DNA from: Bin55 sp964572845
Lineage (GTDB): Bacteria > Pseudomonadota > Gammaproteobacteria > Pseudomonadales > Azotimanducaceae
Assembly: GCA_964572845.1 (NCBI GenBank)
Contig: CAZNFX010000001.1
Span: 372,001-436,000, forward strand
DNA length: 64,000 nucleotides
Direction of reading: 5' to 3'
This document shows, piece by piece, positions 34,539 to 45,000 of the stretch (the first letter of the stretch is position 1; each line of letters begins with the position of its first letter). Position numbers and translations under genes: made by a program. The notes beneath the pieces were generated by a model. The model searched no databases. It was not told the origin of the DNA and saw only the letters and a program-made list of their open reading frames with translations.

Positions 34539-37295
34539 ATGTGCATGAAGACCATTAGCCGCTGGCTTGTGGCCGTCCTATTCCTATCCATTCCGCCAAT
34601 GATGGCAGTCGCACAGGACGGGGACAACGATGAGACGGATCAAGTAAAAGCACAGGATCAGGAAATGGACGAACTGATCGTAACTGGTAGCAGATTGCCG
34701 ACCGGATTTGGGGCATCTCCGATTTTCGAGATGGATCGTGCCGAAATCGATGCTCGTGGGCTGACAAGCATTGAGGACATTGCCCGCTATCTACCGCAAA
34801 ACTTTTCCACGATAACCAATGGGGGCAGTTTGGACAATCGCTCTCCACGATTTCAGATCGGTTCGGTAACGATAAATCTTCGTGGGCTAGGAGAGGGATC
34901 TACGCTCGTCTTGGTTAATGGCAAACGCTTGGCGGCTTCTCCCGCTGAGCAGGGTACGTTTACCGACGTTTCCACGCTTCCCTTCAGTGCGATTGAGCGG
35001 GTGGAAGTGATGACCGACGGTGCCAGCTCCGTGTACGGATCCGATGCCGTTGGTGGCGTGGTCAACTTCATCATGAAGAAGAACTACCGTGGATCTGAAA
35101 CTTCATTGCGGTATGAAAACAGCAGCTCTGGCGGACACCGTCGAGTCTTTGAGCAGTCTCTGGGTTTCTCGTGGGAGACTGGTAATGCGACCGCGTCGCT
35201 ATCCTATCGTGAAGACGATCCTGTGTTCATGCGCGATGCGGGACTTGACACAGATGGAGATTACCGGGAGCAAGGCGGCAGACTCTACCCCAATACATTC
35301 GGGCAACCCGGCGTAATTCTGAGGTTTGGACTCCCTTCGAATGCTCCTCCCAACACGACGTATGGCATCCTCCCCGATGGCGATGGCACGAGCTTTAGCC
35401 CAGATGATGTCATATGGGTCTCCAATGAGGAAGTAGCGACTCAATCCGGTAACTTCAATCTTTTGCAGAAGGGGCTCTCCGCAAACGCTCCAGGTGAAGC
35501 AATTCCTGCGTCAGATCACTTGTCGCTCTACACGAATGTGATGCAGGAAATCGGGGAGGACCTGACGCTTAGCCTGTCTGCAACATACGCGCGCCAAGAT
35601 TCAATTCAGGAGGCAGTGGGCGCATCCTTCAGCGGTCCCGTACCAGCGAGCAACTACTACAACCCCTTCGGTGAACCCGTGTACATCGCTTACAAGTTTG
35701 AGCGTGAAATCGCTGATGGGAAACTATCGGGGTTCGCCAGGACAACCGATTTGGATCGCACGAATCTGAGTGCAACGTTGACTTGGGCAACGCCAATCGA
35801 GGGCTGGACCGCCGTCTTTTCGGTCAATTCAGGAAAGGACAACCCGTATGGGGGCTATCCAGGCTCGTTCAACTACAGAGGCGCTGCATTTCAGGCAGCA
35901 CTTGCCAGCAGCGACCCTGCAGAAGCAATCAACCCTTTCGGAGACGGCACCGTACAGCGCGCAACCCTCAACGAGTTTTCGGAATATGCCACAAGAGGGG
36001 CTCGAGAGGGCAGACAGAATGTCTTTAGCGCGAATCTGTCCGGTTCGATCTACGAGATTGAGGGCGGCTCCATAGAGTTGGCTGTGGGAGCAGAAACTCG
36101 GACCGACACGCTCGATTTCGATTCGTTTCTGTTGAATCCGTTTACCTTCAGTGTAGCGGACGCACCAGAGATCGTTCCAGAATCGACAAACACCGCTCTG
36201 TTTGTCGAACTTTCAGTCCCAATCATTGGCGACGCCAATTCTCGACCTGAGGTCCATGAGTTGACCTTTTACTTAGCGGGCCGTTACGACAAATACGAGA
36301 TCGAGGGACCATTCGAAGGAATCCTGGATCCCTCAAGTAGTCGCACGTTCGATGACATTGTCACCAAACTCGGCGTGGTCTACAACCCCAAGGAGAATGT
36401 CAAGCTGCGTGCCACATGGGGACAGGCTTTTCTGGCGGCGACCCTACCGGAATTGTTTGCACCAAAACGCGAGTTTACTTTCTTCCGCTTTCTTGACCCG
36501 CTAAACCCCATAGAAAACGGTGGACCGTTTGCATCGGTCTTTCCTCTAACGGTACTTGGGGGCAATCCAGACTTAGAGCCCCAAACCTCCACGACCACGA
36601 CACTGGGAGTTGATTACACATTCGTCAACATTCCAGGACTGTTTGTTTCCCTTTCATATGTCAATACAGAATTCGAAAACTTGCTCGGAACGCTGAGTGG
36701 CGTCTTCGGGTGGCCACCAGTGTATGCCTTCGAAAATTGGCAACAGTTCCCAAACAACGTAAGACGGGATTCCGATGGCGTTTTGACGTATGTATCAATG
36801 CAGTGGGACAATTTTTCTGCCAAGACAAGCCAGGCAATGGATTTGGAAGCAAGCTATGCATTCGATACCGAGTACGGTGAATTTGTTGCAGGAATCGTCG
36901 GCACCTACACGCTCGCGCTAGAGACCGTCCCAGCCACCGGAGTTGATGCTGTTGCTCAGGAAGGCACAAATCAAGGTCCAGTCGAACTGAAAGGCAGTGC
37001 GTTTCTTGACTGGTCACGTGGGCCCTGGAGTGGCAACTTGACCATAAACCTTGAAAGTAGCTACAAAAACGTCAATGCTGGCGTAGCGAAGACCGATGTG
37101 GACGGTTACACCACCGTCGACGTACAAGGAACGTACGTTCTTCCCGATACGGACTGGAGCTTTACAGGCGGAATCCAAAATGTATTTGATGCGGATTTTC
37201 CTTTCTTCGATAGTTACCGCGGTGTGGATTCTGCGCACATTGACTTTCGTCGTCGGATTATCTTCTTCGATGTTGTAAAGGAGCTTTCTTGGTAG
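34539..37295 (+). CDS. TonB-dependent outer membrane receptor
   Basis: 918 aa. Signal peptide about 1-26 (LVAVLFLSIPPMMAVAQ). The TonB-box region is DELIVTGSRLP, followed by the plug domain (about 45-175): SIEDIARYLPQNFSTI, RGLGEGSTLVLVNGKRL and VEVMTDGASSVYGSDAVGGV. The rest is a 22-strand barrel with FDDIVTKLGVVYNPKENVKL and ATWGQAFLAATLPELFAPKR, and it ends in a terminal Trp (FDVVKELSW) as outer membrane barrels should. Such receptors import siderophores, vitamins or oligosaccharides; no substrate gene sits next to it, so the ligand is open. The ATG at 34539 is preceded by GGGA; an ATG at 34545 is also possible. The 272 bp upstream hold no gene. Confidence 0.93.
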   Translation: MCMKTISRWLVAVLFLSIPPMMAVAQDGDNDETDQVKAQDQEMDELIVTGSRLPTGFGASPIFEMDRAEIDARGLTSIEDIARYLPQNFSTITNGGSLDNRSPRFQIGSVTINLRGLGEGSTLVLVNGKRLAASPAEQGTFTDVSTLPFSAIERVEVMTDGASSVYGSDAVGGVVNFIMKKNYRGSETSLRYENSSSGGHRRVFEQSLGFSWETGNATASLSYREDDPVFMRDAGLDTDGDYREQGGRLYPNTFGQPGVILRFGLPSNAPPNTTYGILPDGDGTSFSPDDVIWVSNEEVATQSGNFNLLQKGLSANAPGEAIPASDHLSLYTNVMQEIGEDLTLSLSATYARQDSIQEAVGASFSGPVPASNYYNPFGEPVYIAYKFEREIADGKLSGFARTTDLDRTNLSATLTWATPIEGWTAVFSVNSGKDNPYGGYPGSFNYRGAAFQAALASSDPAEAINPFGDGTVQRATLNEFSEYATRGAREGRQNVFSANLSGSIYEIEGGSIELAVGAETRTDTLDFDSFLLNPFTFSVADAPEIVPESTNTALFVELSVPIIGDANSRPEVHELTFYLAGRYDKYEIEGPFEGILDPSSSRTFDDIVTKLGVVYNPKENVKLRATWGQAFLAATLPELFAPKREFTFFRFLDPLNPIENGGPFASVFPLTVLGGNPDLEPQTSTTTTLGVDYTFVNIPGLFVSLSYVNTEFENLLGTLSGVFGWPPVYAFENWQQFPNNVRRDSDGVLTYVSMQWDNFSAKTSQAMDLEASYAFDTEYGEFVAGIVGTYTLALETVPATGVDAVAQEGTNQGPVELKGSAFLDWSRGPWSGNLTINLESSYKNVNAGVAKTDVDGYTTVDVQGTYVLPDTDWSFTGGIQNVFDADFPFFDSYRGVDSAHIDFRRRIIFFDVVKELSW

Positions 37296-37354
37296 TAGCC
37301 CTATTGTTGACCTACTGTCGAGAATAGTATGGCGGAGAACTAGATAGCGTAGTT

Positions 37355-37369
37355 GGGGGGGGGGGGGGG
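37355..37369. repeat. Homopolymer tract of 15 G in an intergenic region
   Basis: Fifteen consecutive G residues lie 60 bp after the TonB-receptor stop and 270 bp before the AhpD-like gene. The remainder of this 343-bp gap (37296-37638) holds no supported gene. Such a tract can slip during replication and change promoter spacing, but it may also be a sequencing or assembly artefact. Confidence 0.8.
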
Positions 37370-37638
37370 AAGTTTGGCGCAACGACGTCGCGCGTACTCT
37401 CGCGCTTCGCGTGTCACCTTGTTGTCTAATGAGGTTCTCACTTGCTACAGCCGTGTGTGAGACTTTCGATGCCTAAACAACAGGATTGACAGCAAATCAG
37501 TTCCAGTCTCGAAGCAAAGGTGGATACGCAAACTCTCCGACCTATACTAGGGGAGTTGTCGTTTAGATAAAGATCGCCACCTCCGCGCTTTGAGCTCGAC
37601 ACAAATTCACCGTGGCGTGTCCCAACGAGCAATTGAAC

Positions 37639-38706
37639 ATGTATGCAGAGTCGCAATACCCAATTCGTTCCGCATTAAGAGAGTCCCACGAATCTGTCTG
37701 GAGGCGAATTGCAGAGACCGGTTCGTATTGGTCGGGCGTGGATCGCGTCGCCATGGTCCACGAAGCACGGGCTTCGCTTTCATGCAGGCTTTGTCAGAAG
37801 CGCGCAAAAGCTCTGTCGCCCAATGCAGTGTCAGGGAATCACGATGCAGCTTCCAACCTGCCGCCCCTTGCCGTAGACCTAATCCATCGAATCAGGACAG
37901 ATCCAGGACGATACACCAAAACTGTATTCGATCGCTTCTGTAAAGAGTATTCGACTGGTCAGTACGTGGAAATCGTTAGTGTTGTGGCAACTAGCGTGAT
38001 CGTTGACACGATGCACTCCTCCCTAGGCCTGCCTCCTCCTGAGCTCGGACCACCTGATCCCACTCATCCTCGCAAGAATGAGCCTGCTCTCGTGGAAGAG
38101 GGCGGTGCATGGCTGCCTTTAGCCCAACAGGATCAGAAGCGATCTGACCTCGGATTCCGCAGAGTCCCCAACATCCTGCGCGCCATGGGGTCAGTCCCAT
38201 CCGCTGTATCTTTGTTCTTCACGTGCTTTCGAAACCATTACTCAATGATGGGGGTAAGCTTGAATCTGCTCGAATCACAATGCGAGTTCATTGCGGCGCG
38301 TGTCTCGGCATTGAACCAGTGCTTCTACTGAACAAACTCGCATGCGTTGATGCTCCGTGTGAGTAGCCAGAACGAAGGGTTTAACGCTAATCTCAAAGCC
38401 GTAACGAGTGAAAATGAAGACTCGGGAGTATTGCACTCGAATCTCTTGAGAAAACTGACCGAATCGACAATCCTTAGGAGGTGGTACGAACTTGATGACC
38501 TTCGTGAAGAAGCAATTGACAAGTTAGGGGTTCAGGCAACGATAGACGCATTGTCCGTAGCTAGCGGCTTCAATGGAATCACGCGAGTTGCGGATGCGAC
38601 CGGAATACCAATCGATCCCTACGAAGACGAACTAGGCAGCTACATGCGATCGGGAATTGGGATTAATGCGTTTCACTACTCCGAGAAATCGGCGCGATAC
38701 GGTTGA
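37639..38706 (+). CDS. AhpD-like (alkylhydroperoxidase) protein with in-frame TGA, predicted selenoprotein (CxxU)
   Basis: Two same-frame open stretches, 37639-38328 and 38332-38706, are parted only by one TGA (38329-38331). Read through, they give 355 residues with Sec231. The context is ARVSALNQCFY-U-TNSHALML, the AhpD active site C-x-x-C-x-x-x-H with the second Cys replaced by TGA, plus the upstream Glu (SQCEFIAAR). An earlier CxxC (SCRLCQKRAKAL, Cys49/52) lies in the N-terminal half. The sequence on both sides is family-like (ETGSYWSGVDRVAMVHEARA before, DLREEAIDKLGVQATIDALS after), so the part after TGA is under coding constraint by eye. A hairpin right after the TGA could be the SECIS. 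AhpD-like selenoproteins have been described from marine metagenomes. A GTG at 37612 is an alternative start. If Sec is not inserted, the protein ends at residue 230, without its catalytic motif. Confidence 0.85.
38329..38364 (+). promoter_or_regulatory. Predicted bacterial SECIS element following the UGA codon
   Basis: TGA at 38329-38331 is followed, after 4 nt, by an 8-bp stem (38336-38343 with 38357-38364, two G-U pairs). It closes a 13-nt loop (GCGTTGATGCTCC), in which GC/GC can pair again to present the small loop GTTGAT about 15-20 nt after the TGA. A short apical loop containing GU at this distance is the general shape read by SelB in bacteria. Found by hand folding only. Confidence 0.6.
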
Positions 38707-38760
38707 ATTTCCTATACCAGTTAGGCCCTCTCTGACCAGTGCCTCGTTAATTGGTCCCGT

Positions 38761-39810
38761 TCAAATCGCACGTAATTCCTCGACCAAGCTAGGTTGATTC
38801 CGTGCGATTCTCTCAATATGCCCCCAATTCTGAGAACTTGGCTTCGCACCCAGTTCAATTAGGCGTCTTAAGCTCTTGGGGCGCCAGACGTGTATAGCGT
38901 AGCCAAGAGCGCTTTCATGATCTTGTCCCTTCAGCAGATCCGGCTCTCGGGCCACTGCGTCATCAATCTGTGACAGGCGTTCAAGAACAATTGCCGATTC
39001 AAGCGATTCGCTAGCGCCGAATGAGATGAGAGTCTCGACCACGGACTGGCTGCACTCCTGAGAGAGCATGTGCAGGCATGCCGTGGATAGCGGCGTCTGT
39101 CCATCTGCACAGGCTAGATTTGGATTCGCGCCGTATTCAAGCAGCGTTTTTGCCGCACCTTCGTGCCCGTTTCTTGCTGCATAAAACAACGCGGTACGAC
39201 GAGCTTTGTCATAGCAATTTACGTCAACAGACTTGTGCTCAAGTAATTCGATGATGGTCCGGCGATCACCAAGCATTGCGGAAGTATGTAAGTCTATCGT
39301 CGCATCGTGCTTACGCAGCAGTTCAGCAATTTCATTCGCAGGCTTCGGCTTCCACGGACCTGCATGCATAGCTAAGTGCAGTGGAGTGGAAAAACTATCG
39401 TTCATCGCATTTACCTTCGCACCCTCATTGCAGAGCAGCACCGCGAGTTCCAAATTGCCTCTTTCCGCTGCGACGTGCAGAAGCGTGTTCCCTTTGTCGT
39501 CACGCTTCTCGACAAGGGATGGGTCCTGGTGAATCAATTGTGAGATTGATGCGTTTTCGTAGAGAAATGCAAGTACGAAGACATCTGGTTGTCCGCTCTT
39601 GCGCAAGATGGCCTGTACAACTTCCTTATAGCGTTCGGTTCGCCCCGAAAAACCATACCTGGCAATCTTCATGAGCATGCGGCCTAATTCCCTTTGAGAG
39701 AGATTCATCCAATCTTTGTACTCTTCAACAATCTCACGCAATCCTGTGTGATCGTCCGAATCTAGCGCCGTGTCGATCGAGTTGGTCACGGATTCTGGCA
39801 TTTGTCCCAT
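38761..39810 (-). CDS. Ankyrin-repeat protein
   Basis: 349 aa. Ankyrin units are clear from about residue 95 on: GNTLLHVAAERGNLELAVLL, STPLHLAMHAGPWKPKPANE, LHTSAMLGDRRTIIELLEHK, RRTALFYAARNGHEGAAKTL, GQTPLSTACLHMLSQECSQS and the last unit ESALGYAIHVWRPKSLRRLI. The first 90 residues are helical and not ankyrin-like. No signal peptide or catalytic domain. The ATG at 39810 lies 2 bp after the methyltransferase stop, so it is the second gene of a two-gene operon. Ankyrin proteins bind protein partners; here a contact with the methyltransferase or its target is possible. Confidence 0.9.
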   Translation of the reverse strand: MGQMPESVTNSIDTALDSDDHTGLREIVEEYKDWMNLSQRELGRMLMKIARYGFSGRTERYKEVVQAILRKSGQPDVFVLAFLYENASISQLIHQDPSLVEKRDDKGNTLLHVAAERGNLELAVLLCNEGAKVNAMNDSFSTPLHLAMHAGPWKPKPANEIAELLRKHDATIDLHTSAMLGDRRTIIELLEHKSVDVNCYDKARRTALFYAARNGHEGAAKTLLEYGANPNLACADGQTPLSTACLHMLSQECSQSVVETLISFGASESLESAIVLERLSQIDDAVAREPDLLKGQDHESALGYAIHVWRPKSLRRLIELGAKPSSQNWGHIERIARNQPSLVEELRAI

Positions 39811-39812
39811 GG

Positions 39813-40895
39813 CTAGGGTCGTATCTCGTAGTATGAATTCGTCGCGTTCTCGTACTCGAGCTTACGAAAACGGCTGAAACCTGCTTCGGTAGCCATCGTT
39901 CGTGCCACTTGTTCATTGAACCCAAGCGTCCCTAGGCCCGCACCGTTTTCCGTTGACATCGCCGACGACATGCAAACGAGGAGCGAAAAACCATACATGA
40001 GGTAGGCATTGGGATTGTCAGCCAAGTTTTCCGCAAATGTTGGAAACGACCGAATGTCCGAGCACAACCATCTTCCATCGGGTTGGATTGCACCACGGAT
40101 GTCGGCTATAAGTTGCGCTGGAAACGGCACGTCGTGAACCACGTCAAACGTGCAGATGAGATCGAATGACTGATCCTTTGGCAGCGGATTCTCGCTTACA
40201 TCGCATAGTGACACGTTGGTAAGGGATGCTTGGGAAAGGTTCTCACGCGCTCGAGCAAGAGCATGTTCCGACACCTCATAGCCGATGAATTGGGAGTTGG
40301 GGTATGCCTGCGCCATGTGTATCAGTGCTACACCAGCTCCGCATCCCACGTCGGCTACACGTATACCCTCCTCCAATTGATTGCACAGACCTTCCATTTC
40401 TGGGAGGATCTTGGGGACCAACAAGAACCTAGGAACGAAATTGTTCAGGCTTTCAATAGCGTGCGCACATCCTGGTCCGTGATCGTCGTAACTCAATCCA
40501 AGTCCGGTGCGAAACACATTTGGGAGCTTTGCAGCTGATCGGTGAAGTATGTCGTAGACGGCAAAACCAGAAGCAAAGTAGTACGGGCTGTCTGCATTGC
40601 AAAGAACCTCGCATGCTTCGGAGGAAATTGAAAATTTGTCGGTCGACGGTTCGTATTCCAGCTGCTTGGCGCATGCTTGATGTCGCAACCACTCTCGTAG
40701 CCAGCGCTCATTCAAGCCTAAGGACTCGGCCATAAACTCGCTCGACGCGGGTCCGCAATCCTTGAGCTTGCGATACAAACCTAGTCGAACACCAACAAGC
40801 GATAGGCTGCAATTCATTGCCGCAGCAATGGACTGAGACACCTGCCAGGAAAATAGCTCAACTTTCTTTCGATTAACTTTAGTGCTCATCGTCAT
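39813..40895 (-). CDS. SAM-dependent methyltransferase with N-terminal winged-helix domain
   Basis: 360 aa. The first 100 residues are a winged-helix dimerisation domain (GLYRKLKDCGPASSEFMAES, LNERWLREWLRHQACA), as in small-molecule O- and N-methyltransferases and the Rv2258c type. The Rossmann domain has the SAM motif VADVGCGAGVALIHMA, acidic FIGYEVSEHAL, LCDVSENPLP and FDLICTFDVVHDVPFP. Substrate is unknown. Start ATG 40895; an ATG 6 bp later is equally good. First gene of an operon with the second ankyrin protein. Confidence 0.88.
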   Translation of the reverse strand: MTMSTKVNRKKVELFSWQVSQSIAAAMNCSLSLVGVRLGLYRKLKDCGPASSEFMAESLGLNERWLREWLRHQACAKQLEYEPSTDKFSISSEACEVLCNADSPYYFASGFAVYDILHRSAAKLPNVFRTGLGLSYDDHGPGCAHAIESLNNFVPRFLLVPKILPEMEGLCNQLEEGIRVADVGCGAGVALIHMAQAYPNSQFIGYEVSEHALARARENLSQASLTNVSLCDVSENPLPKDQSFDLICTFDVVHDVPFPAQLIADIRGAIQPDGRWLCSDIRSFPTFAENLADNPNAYLMYGFSLLVCMSSAMSTENGAGLGTLGFNEQVARTMATEAGFSRFRKLEYENATNSYYEIRP

Positions 40896-41066
40896 GTCGT
40901 GCTATGCAGCGCTCTACAACATTGAAATGACACAAGACTAACACGGGGATCCAGTGCATTCCACGAAGTCTTCTCGGCTTTCAAAATGTGATCTGCAGTG
41001 CCGCTTTGCGCTGAGTAAAAATGACACAGGCAACCGGTTGGATCACAAGTTCAATATTCAAGCCAA

Positions 41067-41939
41067 CTACAGCTGCAAGAGTGTTGACACTGCACAATGA
41101 TCCGGGTGTTCGCCGACTCGTGGTCCTTCGGTCGTGCTTTTTGGAGCCACCAGCGAACCCATTGTTGTATCCGCAACGATATGATCAATCAACTCCGAGT
41201 AGCGTTGGTCGCATTTGGTCGCAATGCTTGAAGTCACAAGGTGCAAAGGGTTTTCCGTGGAAGACAACAGGCTCCAAGCCCAGTCGTTGGTAACGGCTAG
41301 TCTCCTATTGAAATCCCCCAAGATCAAGAAGGGCGTCTTCTCAGCAAATCGTTCGTCTCGCCATTCGGCTAGCTTTTCAATCTGCTTTCGCAGCGTAAGG
41401 CAGGTGTCGTTCCTTGAAGCATCTATGTCTTGGGTCGTTCCCCAGCATCCCGATCTGAGATGCACAGAAAGCAATCGGACCTCAGTGTCCCCCACTAGCG
41501 TTATATCTGTGCCCCATCGCTGAAAGTCGTCGCCGAGACCTAAGTCTTCGAAATCGGAATTGCGACGATATGAGATTCCCTTGCGGATTGCAAATCCTGT
41601 AGCAAGGTGTCGAAGATAGCGGCCGGGCAAGCCCCAACACTCTCGTTCCACTTGCATGGGAGGTCGACTCGACATCTCAATTTCCCATTGGTCTTCTGCA
41701 AATACACGCCGCGCCGCTGCTTCATCCTTGACCTCTTGGAATGCGACTACGTCAAACTGCAACCTGTCCACGGTTGACGTGATGTTGTCAAAGTCCTCTT
41801 GAGACCGTGTTACACAACCTTCGTCGCCATTTGCATTGAGGTGTTCCAAATTCCATGCGGCGATGCGGACGTCCTTAGCATACAGGCAGCCTCCTACCAG
41901 CAACAAGCACCCAGTCGCGACAATCGAAAGTTTGTTCAC
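41067..41939 (-). CDS. Endonuclease/exonuclease/phosphatase (EEP) family lipoprotein
   Basis: 290 aa from GTG 41939, chosen because GGAG lies 8 nt upstream and the protein then opens with a lipoprotein signal (KLSIVATGCLLLVGGCLY, lipobox LVGGC). The frame runs 39 codons further up, but that extension would bury the signal. EEP motifs follow in order: IAAWNLEHLN, FDVVAFQEVKD (Mg Glu), LLSVHLRSGCW, LILGDFNRRLAV (Asp and Asn), YSELIDHIVAD and the final Asp-His in GEHPDHCAVSTL. It should be a Mg-dependent nuclease or phosphodiesterase in the periplasm, tethered to a membrane, perhaps degrading extracellular DNA for phosphate. Confidence 0.85.
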   Translation of the reverse strand: MNKLSIVATGCLLLVGGCLYAKDVRIAAWNLEHLNANGDEGCVTRSQEDFDNITSTVDRLQFDVVAFQEVKDEAAARRVFAEDQWEIEMSSRPPMQVERECWGLPGRYLRHLATGFAIRKGISYRRNSDFEDLGLGDDFQRWGTDITLVGDTEVRLLSVHLRSGCWGTTQDIDASRNDTCLTLRKQIEKLAEWRDERFAEKTPFLILGDFNRRLAVTNDWAWSLLSSTENPLHLVTSSIATKCDQRYSELIDHIVADTTMGSLVAPKSTTEGPRVGEHPDHCAVSTLLQL

Positions 41940-42063
41940 AACGAATCTCCAGTTCCATAGAGCAATAACTAACTTGCGCTTGTTGCAATTCATTGACCAT
42001 GTACCTGCTAGCGTTCTGTTGTCGTTCAGCCTTTCTTTGACGGTTGATTCAGTCATTTGCGCT

Positions 42064-45000
42064 CTAGCGAGGAACCCATTTCACTGCGTCCGCATAGACA
42101 AAGGTACCGTTTGACTCATTCGACACTTCGACGGTGATAGGTCCGGACTCGAGACTATAGGTTCCAAGGTCGTTCCATCCCATGTGGCCTAATGCGGCGT
42201 CAAATGTCACGTCATTGCTACTTGATTCCTGTAGGACACGAAGCTTGTAGGTACCTTGCTTACCCCACGGCTGCGAGCGAGCAGCCGCTTCACCTAGATA
42301 CATCGAGTACATCGTCTCATATTGTTCTGCTTGCCGAGGTTCCAACGGTAAGTGGTAGTAGAGCTTCCAATCGCCCGTTGCTGGCAAATTAGAGTCGAAT
42401 CGAGCCCATCCGCCCGTCGCAGAACCAATGCCAACGGCAGTTGTACGTCGATATCGGCCGTGGGCACCGGAAAGATTACTGCGAGACCAGATCTGCGGTT
42501 CTTTGGATAGGAATTCATAGCGCGGCAATCCGTGATCGAAATCGGGCTGTGACATGACTCCTGGGCGCAGGAGATTCACAAACAAAAAGCCTTCGGGCTG
42601 CAAGTTGTCGTTTGCAACGCTAAAGGACTGATCGAGATCATCGACCACGATTCCGCGGTGATCGTCTTCTGTCATTTCATCGGACAAACTCTTTGCTTCG
42701 TCACCTTTCCAATTCGGATCAGCTTCGATAGGGTCCGGTAGCAGCACTTCCCACTTGGAGCGGTTGTATGAGAGATAGGGTTGAATCGCTACATACTTAG
42801 GCTCCTGCGTCGTTGTTACCGACACCTGAACCGTGGAATTAGGGGGCACCAGCGTAGCCTCTACCGCTCCCATTGGAAAAAGCATCCAATACGACTCTTG
42901 CTCCCAAACACTTAACGCCTGAGCGGAAATTACTCCAGCTAGTGATTCGCTATTCCGTATGGCTACATCAACTCGGTAGGATTCTGTCTCATCGCCATCT
43001 GTTTTCTTATGGAGACGTACGCCTTCAACAGTGAATCCGGGAAGACCGGGTTCCAAGATCCACGAGTCCAGATGTTCGAGCACGGGAAGTTCCAGCTCCT
43101 TTGCCAGTACTTCGATGTCCTCGAATGTATAGGTGCCTCCAACACACCTGCTTCGTAGTGCGCTAAGAAACCGACCAGCTGACTCTTGGCCCAAAGCATC
43201 AAACAACATCGATGAAATCGCGAGTCCCTTCATCGCAAACACTTTGCGAGAAAAGTGCAAGTCGTCGTGTGAATCGATAGCCGCTAGAGGTTGCTCCATG
43301 GCCTCCCAGCCCGCACTTCGGCCCTTAAAGTACTGTGTAGCCAGATATTGCATAGGGTCTCCTATCGTCGTGTTGACCACGGGAATGCTCCTATTCGTCA
43401 ATCTGTTCAATAGCGATTGCTGTTCAACATCGGGAGCGGAAAACACATTCGATGTGTAGTAGATTGCAATGTTGCCGTAGCTCATAAACACGGATTGGGT
43501 TAGTTGTCGCAGTACAAACTCTAAAGCACGTGCTCCTTTACCTGTGGGACGTGTCTGAAAGGACAGGAAATTGCGCCACAGCTCGTTTCTCAGGCTGCCC
43601 CCGAAGCGGTCGCTGTCCAAGTACGCCTGAAAGTAATGCATTGCCAATAGAGAACGTTGGTCTTCCTGCTGGATGCCAAGATGTGCGTAGCGGTCAAGAA
43701 ACCTCTCGAATTTCGCCGTAGGCAATGACCATTCTCGGAACATCATCATGCCTGGCGACGACAGGACACTTTCAAACGGCCATGCACCTGAATAGCCCCG
43801 CAACCCATTGGGTACTTCCACGAGGGAGAATCTCTCAAATGGATAGTCCAGACCATACTCCTTGGCTCTGTCGGTTACAGGTCTTATTAGCTCCGGCAAT
43901 CGGTGGACGTACGAAGCAGCGTAGTCCAATCGGTCTGCATGGACTTTATGAATCAACAATTCAATTTCAAGATCATCAATTTGCAGAGTGCGGGCTACAA
44001 ATTCTGCTGCGAGCAATGCGAAATTGGGAATGGGTGTTCTTGGTTTTACGCGGAAGGAAGTCCAACTATCGTTTGAAGTGCCTTCTTTCCTTCCGGGGGC
44101 GCCGATTGTCCAGCCAGTCGGCACCCTAATCTCCAAGTCGACCTCAAAAAACTCTTGTGGACGACTCGAGAGGTCGCTCACCCCGTAGTTGGATCCCGGC
44201 ATCGGGAGCCAACGGGATTGCGGGGGGAGTGCAACATACGACCGCTCAAAGACTGAAGCTTGGTTGCCAAGCGCAATGTATGGCAATCCTGCATTGCGCG
44301 GACTATCCCACAACTCCAGACTATCGTCCAAGTAGCCAAACCACCTGTCCGGCTTGCCTGTCGCGGAGAGCCTTAATTCCGCTTGTCCATCCAAAACCAT
44401 GTCAATCGCAAAAGGTATTCGCAGCAACCCATGCTCAAACGTGTAGTCCCCAACTGGTTTTCCCGAGATGCTGAGGGATCCAATCTCCATTCCAGGATTG
44501 AACGACAAGAGAATCTCGTCTAGTTCGCTGTCCGAAGGAATACGCAAGAAATAATGCAATTCCATAGCCATTTGCGCACCTGGCTCTATCTGTATGAATC
44601 CGCCTATTCGTTCCAAGTCGAACTGGGGTATCGCAGAGTATTTAGCGTGATACTCAGTCCAAACGTTCACGTTATCCTGTGCTCCAACGTGCCAATGCAC
44701 TAATCCAATTAACGAAGTTGCTCCAATCCCAATGAGAACAAGCGCACAGCACCACTTAACTGTCAATCTAACCTCGTCCCCACGACCGCGCAACGAAAGA
44801 GAGGCAACGAGAAAACCGAACGCTATCGTCAACAATCCCACCCGGTGCAATGCTGTTGCTGTATGGTTCGTCGTCCAAGAAACCAAGTCCGATGGCAGTT
44901 CCGGTATTAGCGGCCCTACTCCACCAACAAGTCCAGCTAAATGCAGCGGCAATGATTGCGAACACCAAAAGTGTGCTATGACCAATGCGCACCCAAGAAG

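Noticed and set aside
37639..38706. Pseudogene reading of the AhpD-like gene (premature stop), with 38347-38706 as a separate small protein
   Set aside because: The stop is a TGA exactly at the redox Cys column, the flanking sequence is in frame on both sides, and a hairpin follows it. A random nonsense mutation at this position is much less likely.
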